Positions 7,152 to 14,886 of a stretch of DNA of 64,000 nt are shown here, piece after piece. The DNA comes from PALSA-612 sp963773055 (lineage in GTDB: Bacteria > Actinomycetota > Thermoleophilia > Gaiellales > Gaiellaceae), in the NCBI GenBank assembly GCA_963773055.1, contig CAVYZL010000006.1, positions 868,001 through 932,000 on the forward strand. The letters are read 5' to 3'. The notes under the pieces were generated by a model. That model saw nothing but the letters and a program-made list of their open reading frames with translations. It did no database searches and was not told the DNA's origin. A program made the position numbers and the translations under genes. Each line of letters starts with the position of its first letter. The stretch's first letter is position 1.

Positions 7152-8151
7152 CGAGCCCTTCCGCGTCGGAGGGAAGCTGGACGCCGTTCTCGAAGCGGAT
7201 GCCCGGCCACGGGTCCTCGCGCAGGAGGAGGTTGCCGTCGAGGTCGACGTGGTCACAGAGCGACGCGATGTGAACGCCGGGAGCGATGCCGAGCCCCGAC
7301 TCGATCATGCAGCCGAGCATCACGCCGAGGCCGAGCGCACGAGCCGCCGACGCCATCCGCACCGCCTCGCGCACGCCGCCCGACTTCGCGAGCTTGATGT
7401 TGATGCCGTGGGCGCGCTCGGCGCACGCAGCGACGTCCGCGAGCGTGTGGCAGTCCTCGTCGACGTAGATCGGCACGGGAGACGCCGCACGCAGCTTCGG
7501 GCCGTCGGGGTCGCCTGCCGGCAGCGGCTGCTCGCAGTACTCGACACCGAGCTCTGCGAGCTGCGGCAGGGCGTCGAGAGCCTCCTCGAGCGACCAGTAC
7601 TCGTTGACGTCCACCTGCAGCGGCAGCTCCGTCGCCTCGCGAACGGCGCGCACGCGATCGACGTCGAGCCCGTCGCGCGCGCCGAGCTTCAGCTTCAGGC
7701 GCCGGAACCGCGCCGACGCGGCCTCGGCTCGCTGCGCCATGTCGTCGGGGTCGCCGAGCCAGATCGTCCACGAGGTCGGCGGCCCTTCACGCCGCAGCCC
7801 GAGCAGCCGGTAGAGCGGAACGCCTGCCTGCTTCGCGCACAGGTCGTGAAGCGCTGCATCGAGGGCGGCTCGCGCCGCGTACTCGCCGGGTGGCAGCCGG
7901 CCCGCGATGCCGTCCAGCGCCCAGGGATCCTCGCCGAGCACTGCGGCCGCCTCCTCGAGCCACGCGAGGCCGGAGTCGACCGACTCCTCGTAGCGCGCGA
8001 TCGGCGCCGCTTCGCCATAGCCCGTCAGCTCCCCGTGCCGGATCGTGACCTGGACGACGTCTGCCGTGTCCTGCGTCTCGCGCGCGATCCGGAACGTCTG
8101 GGCGAGCACCAGCGTCTCGCGGCGCGCGGATAGCTCCATGCGGCGGAGCAT
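7120..8151 (-). CDS. dgcA: Enolase-superfamily epimerase (dipeptide epimerase or DgcA-type N-acetyl-D-glutamate racemase)
   Basis: A 343-residue muconate-lactonising-subgroup enolase protein. The catalytic set is complete: LKLKLG (KxK base, about 153-158), metal ligands VDVNE, CEQPLP and VDEDC, and the second base lysine in INIKLAKSGG. These residues fit L-Ala-D/L-Glu epimerases and the related DgcA racemases. Overlap with the DUF1611 gene makes the D-glutamate catabolic pair the better reading, but muropeptide recycling remains possible. An internal ATG (residue 5, 8137-8139) could be the true start; neither start has a clear Shine-Dalgarno. Confidence 0.85.
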   Translation of the reverse strand: MLRRMELSARRETLVLAQTFRIARETQDTADVVQVTIRHGELTGYGEAAPIARYEESVDSGLAWLEEAAAVLGEDPWALDGIAGRLPPGEYAARAALDAALHDLCAKQAGVPLYRLLGLRREGPPTSWTIWLGDPDDMAQRAEAASARFRRLKLKLGARDGLDVDRVRAVREATELPLQVDVNEYWSLEEALDALPQLAELGVEYCEQPLPAGDPDGPKLRAASPVPIYVDEDCHTLADVAACAERAHGINIKLAKSGGVREAVRMASAARALGLGVMLGCMIESGLGIAPGVHIASLCDHVDLDGNLLLREDPWPGIRFENGVQLPSDAEGLGVEHALSDPR

Positions 8152-8171
8152 ATGGACTAGCGTGCGCGGCG

Positions 8172-9240
8172 ATGGCGGACGGCGCGACCGAGATCCCGAC
8201 CAAGGGGACGCCGCTCCGCTCTCGGAAGAAGCAGCTGATCGGCGGCGGGCTCGCGATCGCCGTTATCGCAGCGACGTTCATCTTCGTCCTGCCGCGGATC
8301 GCGGACTACCGCGACGTGTGGGGCGTCGTCAAGACGCTCTCATGGGCAAGGAATCGCTGCGCTCCTGGTTGCCGCGATCGCCAACCTCGTCACTTACGCG
8401 CCGAACTGGATGTCGGCGCTTCCCGGCCTCGGCTTCCGCCAGGCGTTCGTCGTCACCCAGGCCTCGACCGCCTCGACGTACATCGCCCCCGGTGGTTTCG
8501 CGCCAGGGATGGCGGTATCCGCGCTCATGCTCCGCGGCTGGGGGTTCAAGACTGGCGAGGTGACGCTCGCGGTAACGCTGACCGGCGTCTGGAACCAGCT
8601 GATCATCTTCGGCTTCCCGATCGTGGCGCTCGCGATGCTCACGGCCGAGGGTGAGGGCCATCCGCTGCTGCGGACGATGGCTCTGATCGGCGCCATCGTG
8701 CTCGTCGCCGCGATCGCCGGCCTCGTCATCGGCTTCTGGAGCGCCGCGCTCGCGCGAAGGGTCGGCGACTTCGCCGCCCGGCTCGTCTCGTGGCTCAAGC
8801 ACCTCGTTCGGCGAAAGCCCGTCCGCTGGAGCGGCGAGTCGTTCGCGCACTTCCGCGGCGAGACGATCGGCCTCCTGCGCCGGCGGTGGCACGTGCTTAC
8901 GCTGTCGACGCTTCTCGGCCACCTGACCGTGTTCGCGGTGCTCCTCGTCTCGCTCCGCGTGTTCGACGTGCCCGCCTCCGAGGTGGACTTCGTGGAAGCG
9001 TTCGCCGCCTGGTCGATCGCGCGCGTCATCGGCTCGCTTCCGCTCACGCCGGGGGGCCTCGGCATCGTCGAGCTCGGTCTCACGTCGATTCTCGTCGGCT
9101 TCGGGGGCGGCCAGGCAGAGGTCGTCGCCGCCGTCCTCGTCTACCGCTTTCTGACCATCGTTCCGACGCTGCTCGTCGGCCTCCTCTGCGCCGCGACGTG
9201 GCGCCGCCACAATCCGGGAGAGTCGAACGCACCCGGATAG
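8172..9240 (+). CDS. Flippase-like (LPG synthase TM / UPF0104) membrane protein, frameshifted as assembled
   Basis: An integral membrane protein of the lysylphosphatidylglycerol-synthase transmembrane family, often a lipid flippase. The first part (8172-8343) gives a TM helix and DVWGVVKTLSW. The frame then shifts by one base near the GGG at 8344-8346 and continues as GIAALLVAAIANLVTYAPNW into an intact C-terminal part to 9240. The latter holds several TM helices and the family signature TPGGLGIVELGL. Removing one G restores a single 355-residue protein. The start ATG follows a -10-like TAGCGT (8158-8163) by 8 nt, so the mRNA may be leaderless. Sequencing error is likelier than true loss. Confidence 0.8.
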
Positions 9241-9251
9241 ACTGGGCGTAC

Positions 9252-9324
9252 GCGCCTGTAGCTCAGGGGATAGAGCGCGCGCCTCCGGAGCGCGAGGCCG
9301 CAGGTTCGAATCCTGCCAGGCGCA
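9252..9324 (+). tRNA. tRNA-Arg (anticodon CCG)
   Basis: A 73-nt cloverleaf. The acceptor stem GCGCCTG pairs with CAGGCGC, the D stem is GCTC/GAGC, the anticodon stem CGCGC/GCGCG holds loop CTCCGGA (anticodon CCG, reads CGG), and the T arm is GCAGG-TTCGAAT-CCTGC. The discriminator is A and CCA is not encoded. It lies 11 bp after the flippase-like gene. Confidence 0.96.
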
Positions 9325-9374
9325 TCAGCGTTGCCGCCCGCCGACGATTCGGCCGCGCTTCAGCAGTTGAGCGC

Positions 9375-9986
9375 TCAGCGCGCCTGGCGCCACATGGTCG
9401 TGACCGGAATCTCGCTTCCCGGAGGGAAAAAGACGCCGGTCGCCTCGAAGCCGTAGCGCTCGTAGCGGTGGTTGTTTGCGGGATTGCTCGACTCGAGGTA
9501 GGCAGGCATTCCCTCGGCGTCGATACGGGCAAGATTCTCCGCAAGCAACGCCATGCCGATTCCGCGCCCTGTATGGGACGGGTGCGTGCCGAGCAGGCTC
9601 AGGTAGTAGTGCGGCTGCTCGTGCGGATGGGCCGCGTCGAAGAGCTCGAACAGTGTCACCACATCCGTTGCGCGGTCGCCTACGAGGTCGTCGAGGAGAG
9701 CGGGCAGCTGCCGCTCCTCCTCCCCGGAGAGCTCCGTACCGTTGGGCGGGATCCAGACAGCCGCTGCTTCGCACTTCTCGGTCATCAGCACCCACGGGTA
9801 GCGAAGCGCACCGGCGATCATCAAGCCCCAGAAGGCTGCGTACTGCTCCTGCCGGTGCGACGGGTCGGGGAATGCCCAGCTCCAGGTCGGGTCGTCGTGA
9901 AACGCCAGCGAGATCGTCTCGATGACAGCCGGTCGGTCGGCTGACGTCGCCGCCCGCACCGCAAGGTCCGTGTTCTCGTGCGACAC
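9375..9986 (-). CDS. GNAT family N-acetyltransferase
   Basis: A 203-residue acetyltransferase. The acetyl-CoA binding motif A is seen in HYYLSLLGTHPSHTGRGIGM (about residues 126-145; the RGIGMALL loop), and motif B in SSNPANNHRYERYGFEATG near the C-terminus. The N-terminal half has the usual VRAATSADRPAVIETI entry. The acceptor substrate is unknown. The start is GTG at 9984-9986 with no Shine-Dalgarno; instead a perfect 9-bp inverted repeat lies only 2 nt upstream and may be an operator or a translation-blocking hairpin. It is monocistronic between tRNA-Arg and the divergent corA. Confidence 0.85.
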   Translation of the reverse strand: MSHENTDLAVRAATSADRPAVIETISLAFHDDPTWSWAFPDPSHRQEQYAAFWGLMIAGALRYPWVLMTEKCEAAAVWIPPNGTELSGEEERQLPALLDDLVGDRATDVVTLFELFDAAHPHEQPHYYLSLLGTHPSHTGRGIGMALLAENLARIDAEGMPAYLESSNPANNHRYERYGFEATGVFFPPGSEIPVTTMWRQAR

Positions 9987-9988
9987 CT

Positions 9989-10009
9989 AGCGATCTTGCC
10001 AAGATCGCT
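9989..10009. promoter_or_regulatory. Perfect inverted repeat just upstream of the GNAT gene
   Basis: AGCGATCTT-GCC-AAGATCGCT is a 9-bp perfect palindrome with a 3-nt centre, ending 2 nt before the GTG start codon. It may be an operator for a dimeric repressor or an mRNA hairpin at the start site. No U-run follows, so a terminator is unlikely. Confidence 0.6.
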
Positions 10010-10127
10010 GCGACGCGACCTGAGAACGGTTCGAGCGCGTCTCCAGGCGCACTGCAGGGCCGTGTCTACCGAGCGGGCTACAATGAGGGCCTGATGCCGC
10101 TCGCACAGGACGACCCTCTCAGTACCG

Positions 10128-11126
10128 ATGGCCAGCCTGCCCCGCATCCGCCGGCCGTCACGCCGTGCCCGCGCCGAGCTCGTCACACGAGCGGCGCCGC
10201 AGCTCTCTGAGCTCAGCGCGAACGGCCTCACCTGGATCAACCTCTCCGCGCCCGACCTCGAGGGCTCGGAAGCGCTCGCAGAGCGCTTCACGTGGCACCC
10301 GCTCGACATTGAGGACGTGCTCTCGAAGCGCCAGCGGCCGAAGATCGACGAATACGCCGACTATCTGTTCGTCGTCCTCCACTTCCCGATCTACGACAAG
10401 ACCGTCCAGCGCCTGAACGCGGCCGAGCTCGACCTCTTCCTCGGGCCCGACTACCTCGTGACCATTCCGAACGTCGAGCTGCTCCCAGTGTCGCGGCTCT
10501 TCCAGCGCTGCACAAATGACGAGGAGCTCCGCGAGGACCTGTTCTCGAAGGGCTCGGGCTACCTCCTCTACCACGTGCTCGACGATCTCCTCGACTACTG
10601 CTTCCCGATCCTCGACAAGATCGGACACAAGCTCGACACGATCGAGGACGACGTGTTCGAAGGACGCGCCGAGGAGGTCGTGCGCGACATCTCGAACGTC
10701 AAGCAGGAGATCATCTCCTATCGAAAGATCATCAAGCCCGAGCGCTCAACGCTCCGCGTGCTCGAGCGGAGCAGTAAGCGCTTCCTCCCCGAGGAGCTCG
10801 ATGTCTACTTCGACGACATCGTCGACTCCGCCGAGCGGATCTGGGACCTGCTCGACAACTACAAGGAGGTCGTCGAGGCGCTCGAGCAAACGAACGAACA
10901 GGTGCTCGCCCACCGGTTCAACGATGTCCTCCGGATCCTCACCGTATTCAGCATCGTCTTCCTGCCGGCGACGCTGATCGCGAGCATCTGGGGCATGAAC
11001 GTCGGGCTTCCGGGCGGCGGCTCCCCGAACGGGTCGGGGACGATGGTGTTCTGGCTGATCATCGCCACCATGATCGCCGGCCTCGTCGGGATGATCGCGT
11101 ACTTCCGTCACAAGCGCTGGCTCTAG
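10128..11126 (+). CDS. corA: Magnesium/cobalt transporter CorA
   Basis: A 332-residue CorA-family divalent cation channel. A long cytoplasmic N-terminal domain with helical repeats (WINLSAPDLEG; DIEDVLSKRQRPKIDEYADY) leads to two C-terminal TM helices. The pore signature is ASIWGMNVGLPGGG (about residues 289-302; the GMN motif closing TM1), and the tail ends in basic RHKRWL, as usual. A -10-like TACAAT lies at 10079-10084. An ATG at 10094 is in a different frame and is not the start. The stop codon overlaps the stop of the convergent gene as CTAG. Confidence 0.94.
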   Translation: MASLPRIRRPSRRARAELVTRAAPQLSELSANGLTWINLSAPDLEGSEALAERFTWHPLDIEDVLSKRQRPKIDEYADYLFVVLHFPIYDKTVQRLNAAELDLFLGPDYLVTIPNVELLPVSRLFQRCTNDEELREDLFSKGSGYLLYHVLDDLLDYCFPILDKIGHKLDTIEDDVFEGRAEEVVRDISNVKQEIISYRKIIKPERSTLRVLERSSKRFLPEELDVYFDDIVDSAERIWDLLDNYKEVVEALEQTNEQVLAHRFNDVLRILTVFSIVFLPATLIASIWGMNVGLPGGGSPNGSGTMVFWLIIATMIAGLVGMIAYFRHKRWL

Positions 11127-11410
11127 CGGACGAGCACGAGCACGACGGCCAGGGCGACGAAGAAGATCGCGTCGCAGATCACGAACAACATCAGCATGCG
11201 GCGGCTGAGCTTCGTCGAGCGGGAATTGCCGCCCTCTCCCGGCTCCGCGAGCTCCCGGAGCCTCGCCGCGACGTGCTCGTCGGGGACGTAACCCGACGCG
11301 ATGTCGTCAACCGTCTTCTGGTCGACGCCGAGCGCTTCCGCGATGTCGCTCCGCCCCATCCGCTCCTCCAGGGCTGTCACCATCGAGGCGTAGTCGACGT
11401 CGCCGATCAC
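11123..11410 (-). CDS. Small protein with a helix-turn-helix-like region and a C-terminal membrane helix
   Basis: A 95-residue protein starting at GTG 11408-11410. Residues about 10-50 (ALEERMGRSDIAEALGVDQK and on) look like a short HTH. The C-terminus is one hydrophobic helix (LMLFVICDAIFFVALAVVLV). A membrane-anchored DNA- or partner-binding role is possible, but I do not recognise the family. Its TAG stop shares bases with the corA stop. The gene is divergent from the HIT gene, with 28 bp between starts. Confidence 0.65.
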   Translation of the reverse strand: MIGDVDYASMVTALEERMGRSDIAEALGVDQKTVDDIASGYVPDEHVAARLRELAEPGEGGNSRSTKLSRRMLMLFVICDAIFFVALAVVLVLVR

Positions 11411-11438
11411 GCGTCGAGTATGTCGTAGCCTCACAGGC

Positions 11439-11918
11439 GTGACGAAGCAGCTCTGGGCTCCGTGGCGGCTCGAGTACATCGCCGGCGCCGACGACGAGCC
11501 CGGCTGCGTCTTCTGCAACGCCGCGGCCATGTCGGACGAGGACGGCCTCGTGCTGCGGCGAGGCAGTACGGCCTTCGCGCTCCTGAACAAGTACCCGTAC
11601 TCCTCCGGTCATCTGATGGTGGCGCCGTTCCGCCACGTCGCCGACTTCGGAGCGCTCGAGGACGTCGAGCTGATCGAGCTCCATCGCTTGGCCGGCGGTG
11701 GCATGGGGGCGCTCGCGGAGACGTACGGCCCGCAGGGCTACAACCTCGGCTGGAACCTCGGCCGGATCGCGGGAGCAGGCGTCGTCGACCACGTGCACCT
11801 CCACGTCGTGCCTCGCTGGGCCGGCGACACGAACTTCATGCCCGTGCTCGCCGACGTGAAGGTGCTGCCCGAGCACCTCGCGGAGACGCGCGCCAAGCTC
11901 GCGTCGTCGTGGCCGTGA
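11439..11918 (+). CDS. HIT family protein (Ap4A phosphorylase/hydrolase-like)
   Basis: A 159-residue histidine-triad protein. The catalytic HVHLHVVPRW (about residues 109-118) is complete, and an N-terminal GCVFCNA supplies a zinc-binding CxxC pair. LNKYPYSSGHLMVAPFRHV is typical of the Ap4A phosphorylase-II-like/actinobacterial group, so it probably cleaves dinucleoside polyphosphates or AMP-lysine type bonds. The start is GTG at 11439, 7 nt after a -10-like TAGCCT (11426-11431), so it is likely leaderless. It is followed at 55 bp by a P-loop kinase gene. Confidence 0.9.
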   Translation: MTKQLWAPWRLEYIAGADDEPGCVFCNAAAMSDEDGLVLRRGSTAFALLNKYPYSSGHLMVAPFRHVADFGALEDVELIELHRLAGGGMGALAETYGPQGYNLGWNLGRIAGAGVVDHVHLHVVPRWAGDTNFMPVLADVKVLPEHLAETRAKLASSWP

Positions 11919-11972
11919 TCGCTGTGACCTTGGTGTGCTCGGTTAGGACGTTCCGGGGGTTACCGTAGGCCC

Positions 11973-12461
11973 GTGCCGGTAGTGCTGGTGACCGGGATGT
12001 CCGGGACGGGGAAGTCGACGGCCCTGGCCGAGCTGGCCCGTAGGGGACACCTGGTCGTGGACACGGATTACGGCGGCTTCTCCGAGGAAGTGTCATCGTC
12101 CGATGGACGGGAGTCGGAACAGTTGTGGTGCGAGGATCGGATCGACGCCCTGCTCGACCAGCACGACGACGGCGTGCTGTTCATCTCGGGATGCGTCTCG
12201 AACCAGGGGAAGTTCTACCCACGGTTCGACGCGATCGTGCTGCTGAGCGCGCCTGCGGACTTGATCCTCGAACGCGTGGCCGTGCGGAAGACGAACGACT
12301 TCGGCAAGACCGATTCAGAACGCGATCGGATCGTCCAGGACGTGGCTACCTACGAGCCGCTGCTGCGCGCCACTTCGACGGCCGAGATCGACACTCGCGC
12401 GCCGCTCCACGAGGTCGTCGACGCGCTCGAGCGGATCGCCAGCACTACCACCGGCCGGTAG
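11973..12461 (+). CDS. P-loop nucleotide/shikimate kinase-like AAA protein
   Basis: A 162-residue P-loop protein. Walker A is VTGMSGTGKSTALAELARRG (about residues 6-25), the strand-3 region is GVLFISGCVSNQGKFYPRFD, and a lid-like RVAVRKTNDFGKTDSERDRI follows. The layout is that of small nucleoside-monophosphate or shikimate kinases, but no substrate motif decides between them. It is not RapZ, which is much longer. The start is GTG at 11973. The gene stands alone; the 168 bp after it hold no convincing gene. Confidence 0.78.
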   Translation: MPVVLVTGMSGTGKSTALAELARRGHLVVDTDYGGFSEEVSSSDGRESEQLWCEDRIDALLDQHDDGVLFISGCVSNQGKFYPRFDAIVLLSAPADLILERVAVRKTNDFGKTDSERDRIVQDVATYEPLLRATSTAEIDTRAPLHEVVDALERIASTTTGR

Positions 12462-12629
12462 TCGACCCAGTCGCGCCGCTACGTACTGCGCTTGGTCGCG
12501 CGATCGGCGGCCTGCCACGAGGCCCCAGATCATCAGTCCGTCGAAGACAACCAGGCTGGCGAGACTCTTCAGCACGAAGCCCGCCTACTTTCTGTTTGGG
12601 ATCCCGCCGGTTAAGGGCATGTTGCCCCT

Positions 12630-12881
12630 ATGAACGCGCTTCGACGCATTTGGTATGGCCCTCCCGAATGGATCGCTCAGAGCACGTCGGCCAAGCAGCG
12701 CAGGGCGATCAACTTCTGGCTTTTCGTGGTGTGGCTCATCCCCGGATTCATCATCTGGCTCACGCTTCGGGATGCGCTGTGGTTCGTCGGCTTCATGTCC
12801 GTATGGGCCATCTGGGTCGGACACCTGAGCACTGTTGCCGCCGAGACGCCCGTTGAGGAAGAGGGCGCGGAGGCGTCATAG
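12630..12881 (+). CDS. Small protein with two transmembrane helices (2TM-domain-like)
   Basis: An 83-residue protein. Helix 1 spans about residues 29-46 (NFWLFVVWLIPGFIIWLTL) and helix 2 about 50-66 (WFVGFMSVWAIWVGHL), with an acidic tail EEEGAEAS. The pattern resembles the 2TM domain seen next to sensor kinases, but no kinase is nearby. There is no Shine-Dalgarno of note. Codon use matches neighbouring genes. It lies just upstream of the integrase scrap at tRNA-Gly. Function unknown. Confidence 0.6.
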   Translation: MNALRRIWYGPPEWIAQSTSAKQRRAINFWLFVVWLIPGFIIWLTLRDALWFVGFMSVWAIWVGHLSTVAAETPVEEEGAEAS

Positions 12882-12915
12882 ACATTCGGGCAGACGCTCA
12901 TCGACTCTCCATACT

Positions 12916-13125
12916 GCGCTCGAGAGTCGAGATGTGGGTGATGGCGTGCGCCAGATCAGGGGAACTAAGACGGCTCGCTCGATGCGAGCCGTCCCGCTCC
13001 CCGCGCCAGCGCGAGAAGTGCTGGGCGCGCTGCCGCGGAGGCTTGATACGCGGCTGCCCTTCCCATCGCCAACAGGGGAACTCTACGACCTCCGCAACTT
13101 CCGCCGTCGCGAGCTCACGCCTGCT
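12916..13125 (+). pseudogene. Tyrosine recombinase (phage integrase) remnant beside tRNA-Gly
   Basis: About 70 codons read as an internal integrase piece: GTKTARSMRAVPLP followed by REVLGALPRRLDTRLPFPSP and YDLRNFRRREL. This matches the part of the tyrosine-recombinase catalytic domain between the first arginine and the HxxR box. The upstream VMACARSGELRRLAR appears in a different frame, so the piece is frameshifted as well as truncated at both ends. It sits 35 bp from the 3' end of tRNA-Gly, the usual attachment position of integrating elements. The C-terminal RHxxR/Tyr part is missing here; a similar C-terminal scrap sits by tRNA-Leu. Confidence 0.7.
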
Positions 13126-13159
13126 CGCGATGCAGCTTCGGCTCGCCGAGAGTGCGGAG

Positions 13160-13232
13160 AGCGGACGATGGGACTCGAACCCACGACACCTGGCTTGGGA
13201 AGCCAGTGCTCTACCAACTGAGCTACGTCCGC
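13160..13232 (-). tRNA. tRNA-Gly (anticodon CCC)
   Basis: A 73-nt cloverleaf on the minus strand. The acceptor GCGGACG pairs with CGTCCGC, the anticodon stem CTGGC/GCCAG encloses TTCCCAA (anticodon CCC), the T loop is TTCGAGT and the discriminator is T, as usual for glycine. CCA is not encoded. Its 3' end faces the integrase remnant. Confidence 0.96.
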
Positions 13233-13321
13233 GTGCCGCCACGATAACGACAGGGGAGCGGCCGCCGCACAGCCACTCCCCGGCGCAGGATCCTACGCCG
13301 TTTGCGTGCTGCGTGCACCCG

Positions 13322-14844
13322 CTACATGCGCTCCGGAGCGTCGACGCCGATCAGCTCGAGCGCACGCGCGATCACCGTCTGCGTCGCGCAGCAGAGCGCG
13401 AGCCGGAAGGGTTCCGCCTCGCCACCGCCGACGACGCGGTGCTCGTGGTAGAAGCGGTGGAAGTCGTCAGCGACGCGGATCGCGTACGTCGGCAGCGCGT
13501 GCGGCGCTCTGCGTTCGGTCGCCTCGGCGACGACGCCGGGGAGCTCGACGAGCCGCTTCACGAGGTCTCGCTCCTCCGGCTCGAGCGGCACGACGAGGGA
13601 CGCTGAGCCGGGCGCTTCACCCGCGTTTCGCCTGATCCCCGCGATTCGCGCGTGAGCGTACTGGACGTAGTAGACCGGGTTCTTCTGCGACTGCTCCGCG
13701 GCGAGGTCGACGTCGATGTCGATCGGTTGATCGTGGCCGCGCGAGACGAGGTACCACCGCGCGGCGTCGACGCCGATCTTGTCCAGGAGCTCTGCGAGGA
13801 AGACGACGTCGCCGCGCCGTTTCGACATCCGCTTCGCCTCGCCGTGCTCGATGAGGTTGACGAGCTGGTAGATGAGCACCTCGACCCGGCTCGGGTCGTA
13901 GCCGAGCAGGCCCGCCGCAGCCTTCAGGCGCCCAACGTAGCCGTGATGATCGGCGCCGAGCACGTAGATCGCAGTGTCGAAGCCGCGGCTGAGCTTGTCG
14001 GCGAGGTACGCGACGTCGGCGGCGAAGTAGAGGTAGCCGCCGTCCGCTGACCGGACGAGCGGGCGGTCCTTGTCGTCGCCGAACGCCGTCGTCCGTGCCC
14101 AGAGCGTGCCCTCCGCCTCGTACGTGTCGATCCGCTCAAGTGCAGCTGGGATGCCCTCGCTGACGACGGCCTGGCGGGTCCAGGTGTCGAAATGGACGCG
14201 GAACTGTTCGAGCTCCTCCTGGATCTGCCCCATCATCAGCTCCACCGGATCGCCCTCGAGCACGGCGATCTCCTGCGACGTATGCGCCTGTGTAGCCGTC
14301 CTCAGGCGGCTCCTCTCCCCTTCGCCGCGCTTCGACCGACTCCCGGAACGCGTCGATCTGCCTCCCGACGTCGTTGTAGTAGTACTCGCGCTCGACCGTG
14401 TGGCCGGCGAACGCGAGCAGGCGCGCGACCGAGTCGCCGTACGCGCCGTTGCGCGCCGAGCCGACTGTGACCGGCCCGGTCGGGTTGGCCGAGACCGCCT
14501 CCACCTGAATCCGCTGACGCGTGGCGGCCGTGCCCCCGCCATACGCCGATCCTGCCTCGACGATCTCCGCGAGCGCGTCCGCGAACCACGCGTCCGCGAG
14601 GTGGAGGTTCAGAAAGCCCGGGCCGGCGACATCCGCGCGGTCGACGACGACGAATCGCCTCCGCCTTGGCCGCGAGCGACTCGGCGATCTCGCGCGGCGC
14701 GCCGTTGCCGGCGCCTGCGCTGCGCAGCGCGACGTTCGTCGCGTAGTCGCCATGCTCTGTCTTGGTCGGACGCTCGAGCTCTACCTTGCCGCCAGCGAGC
14801 TCCGAGAGCTCGGCCTCGAGGCGCCTGAGCGCCTCAGCCGGCAA
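13322..14844 (-). CDS. argS: Arginyl-tRNA synthetase, two frameshifts as assembled
   Basis: A class I synthetase that charges tRNA-Arg. The N-terminal Add-1 domain (KTEHGDYATNVALR), catalytic SANPTGPVTVGSARNGAYGD, YYYNDVG, the KMSKS loop as KRMSKRRGDVVF and the C-terminal DALR domain (ARIAGIRRNAG... HRFYHEHRV) are all present, but in different frames. Shifts lie near 14653 and at about 14279 (one extra G; the corrected reading is GAYVQEIAVLEGD). The HIGH motif reads TVGSARN, lacking both histidines. The start is uncertain: only TTG at 14842-14844 is available in frame. Being essential and the only copy seen here, the gene is more likely mis-sequenced than dead. Confidence 0.87.
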
Positions 14845-14886
14845 CGGCTTCTCGAGGAGCGAACAGCTGCTTCGAGCGAACGCAAC

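Noticed and set aside
10094..10207. ATG at 10094 as the corA start
   Set aside because: It is in a different frame and stops after about 38 codons. CorA similarity is in the 10128 frame.
12315..12575. Possible small membrane protein on the minus strand (hydrophobic N-terminus)
   Set aside because: Most of it is antisense to the 3' end of the P-loop kinase gene, and the tail is low-complexity. Only about 40 residues look plausible; too weak to annotate.
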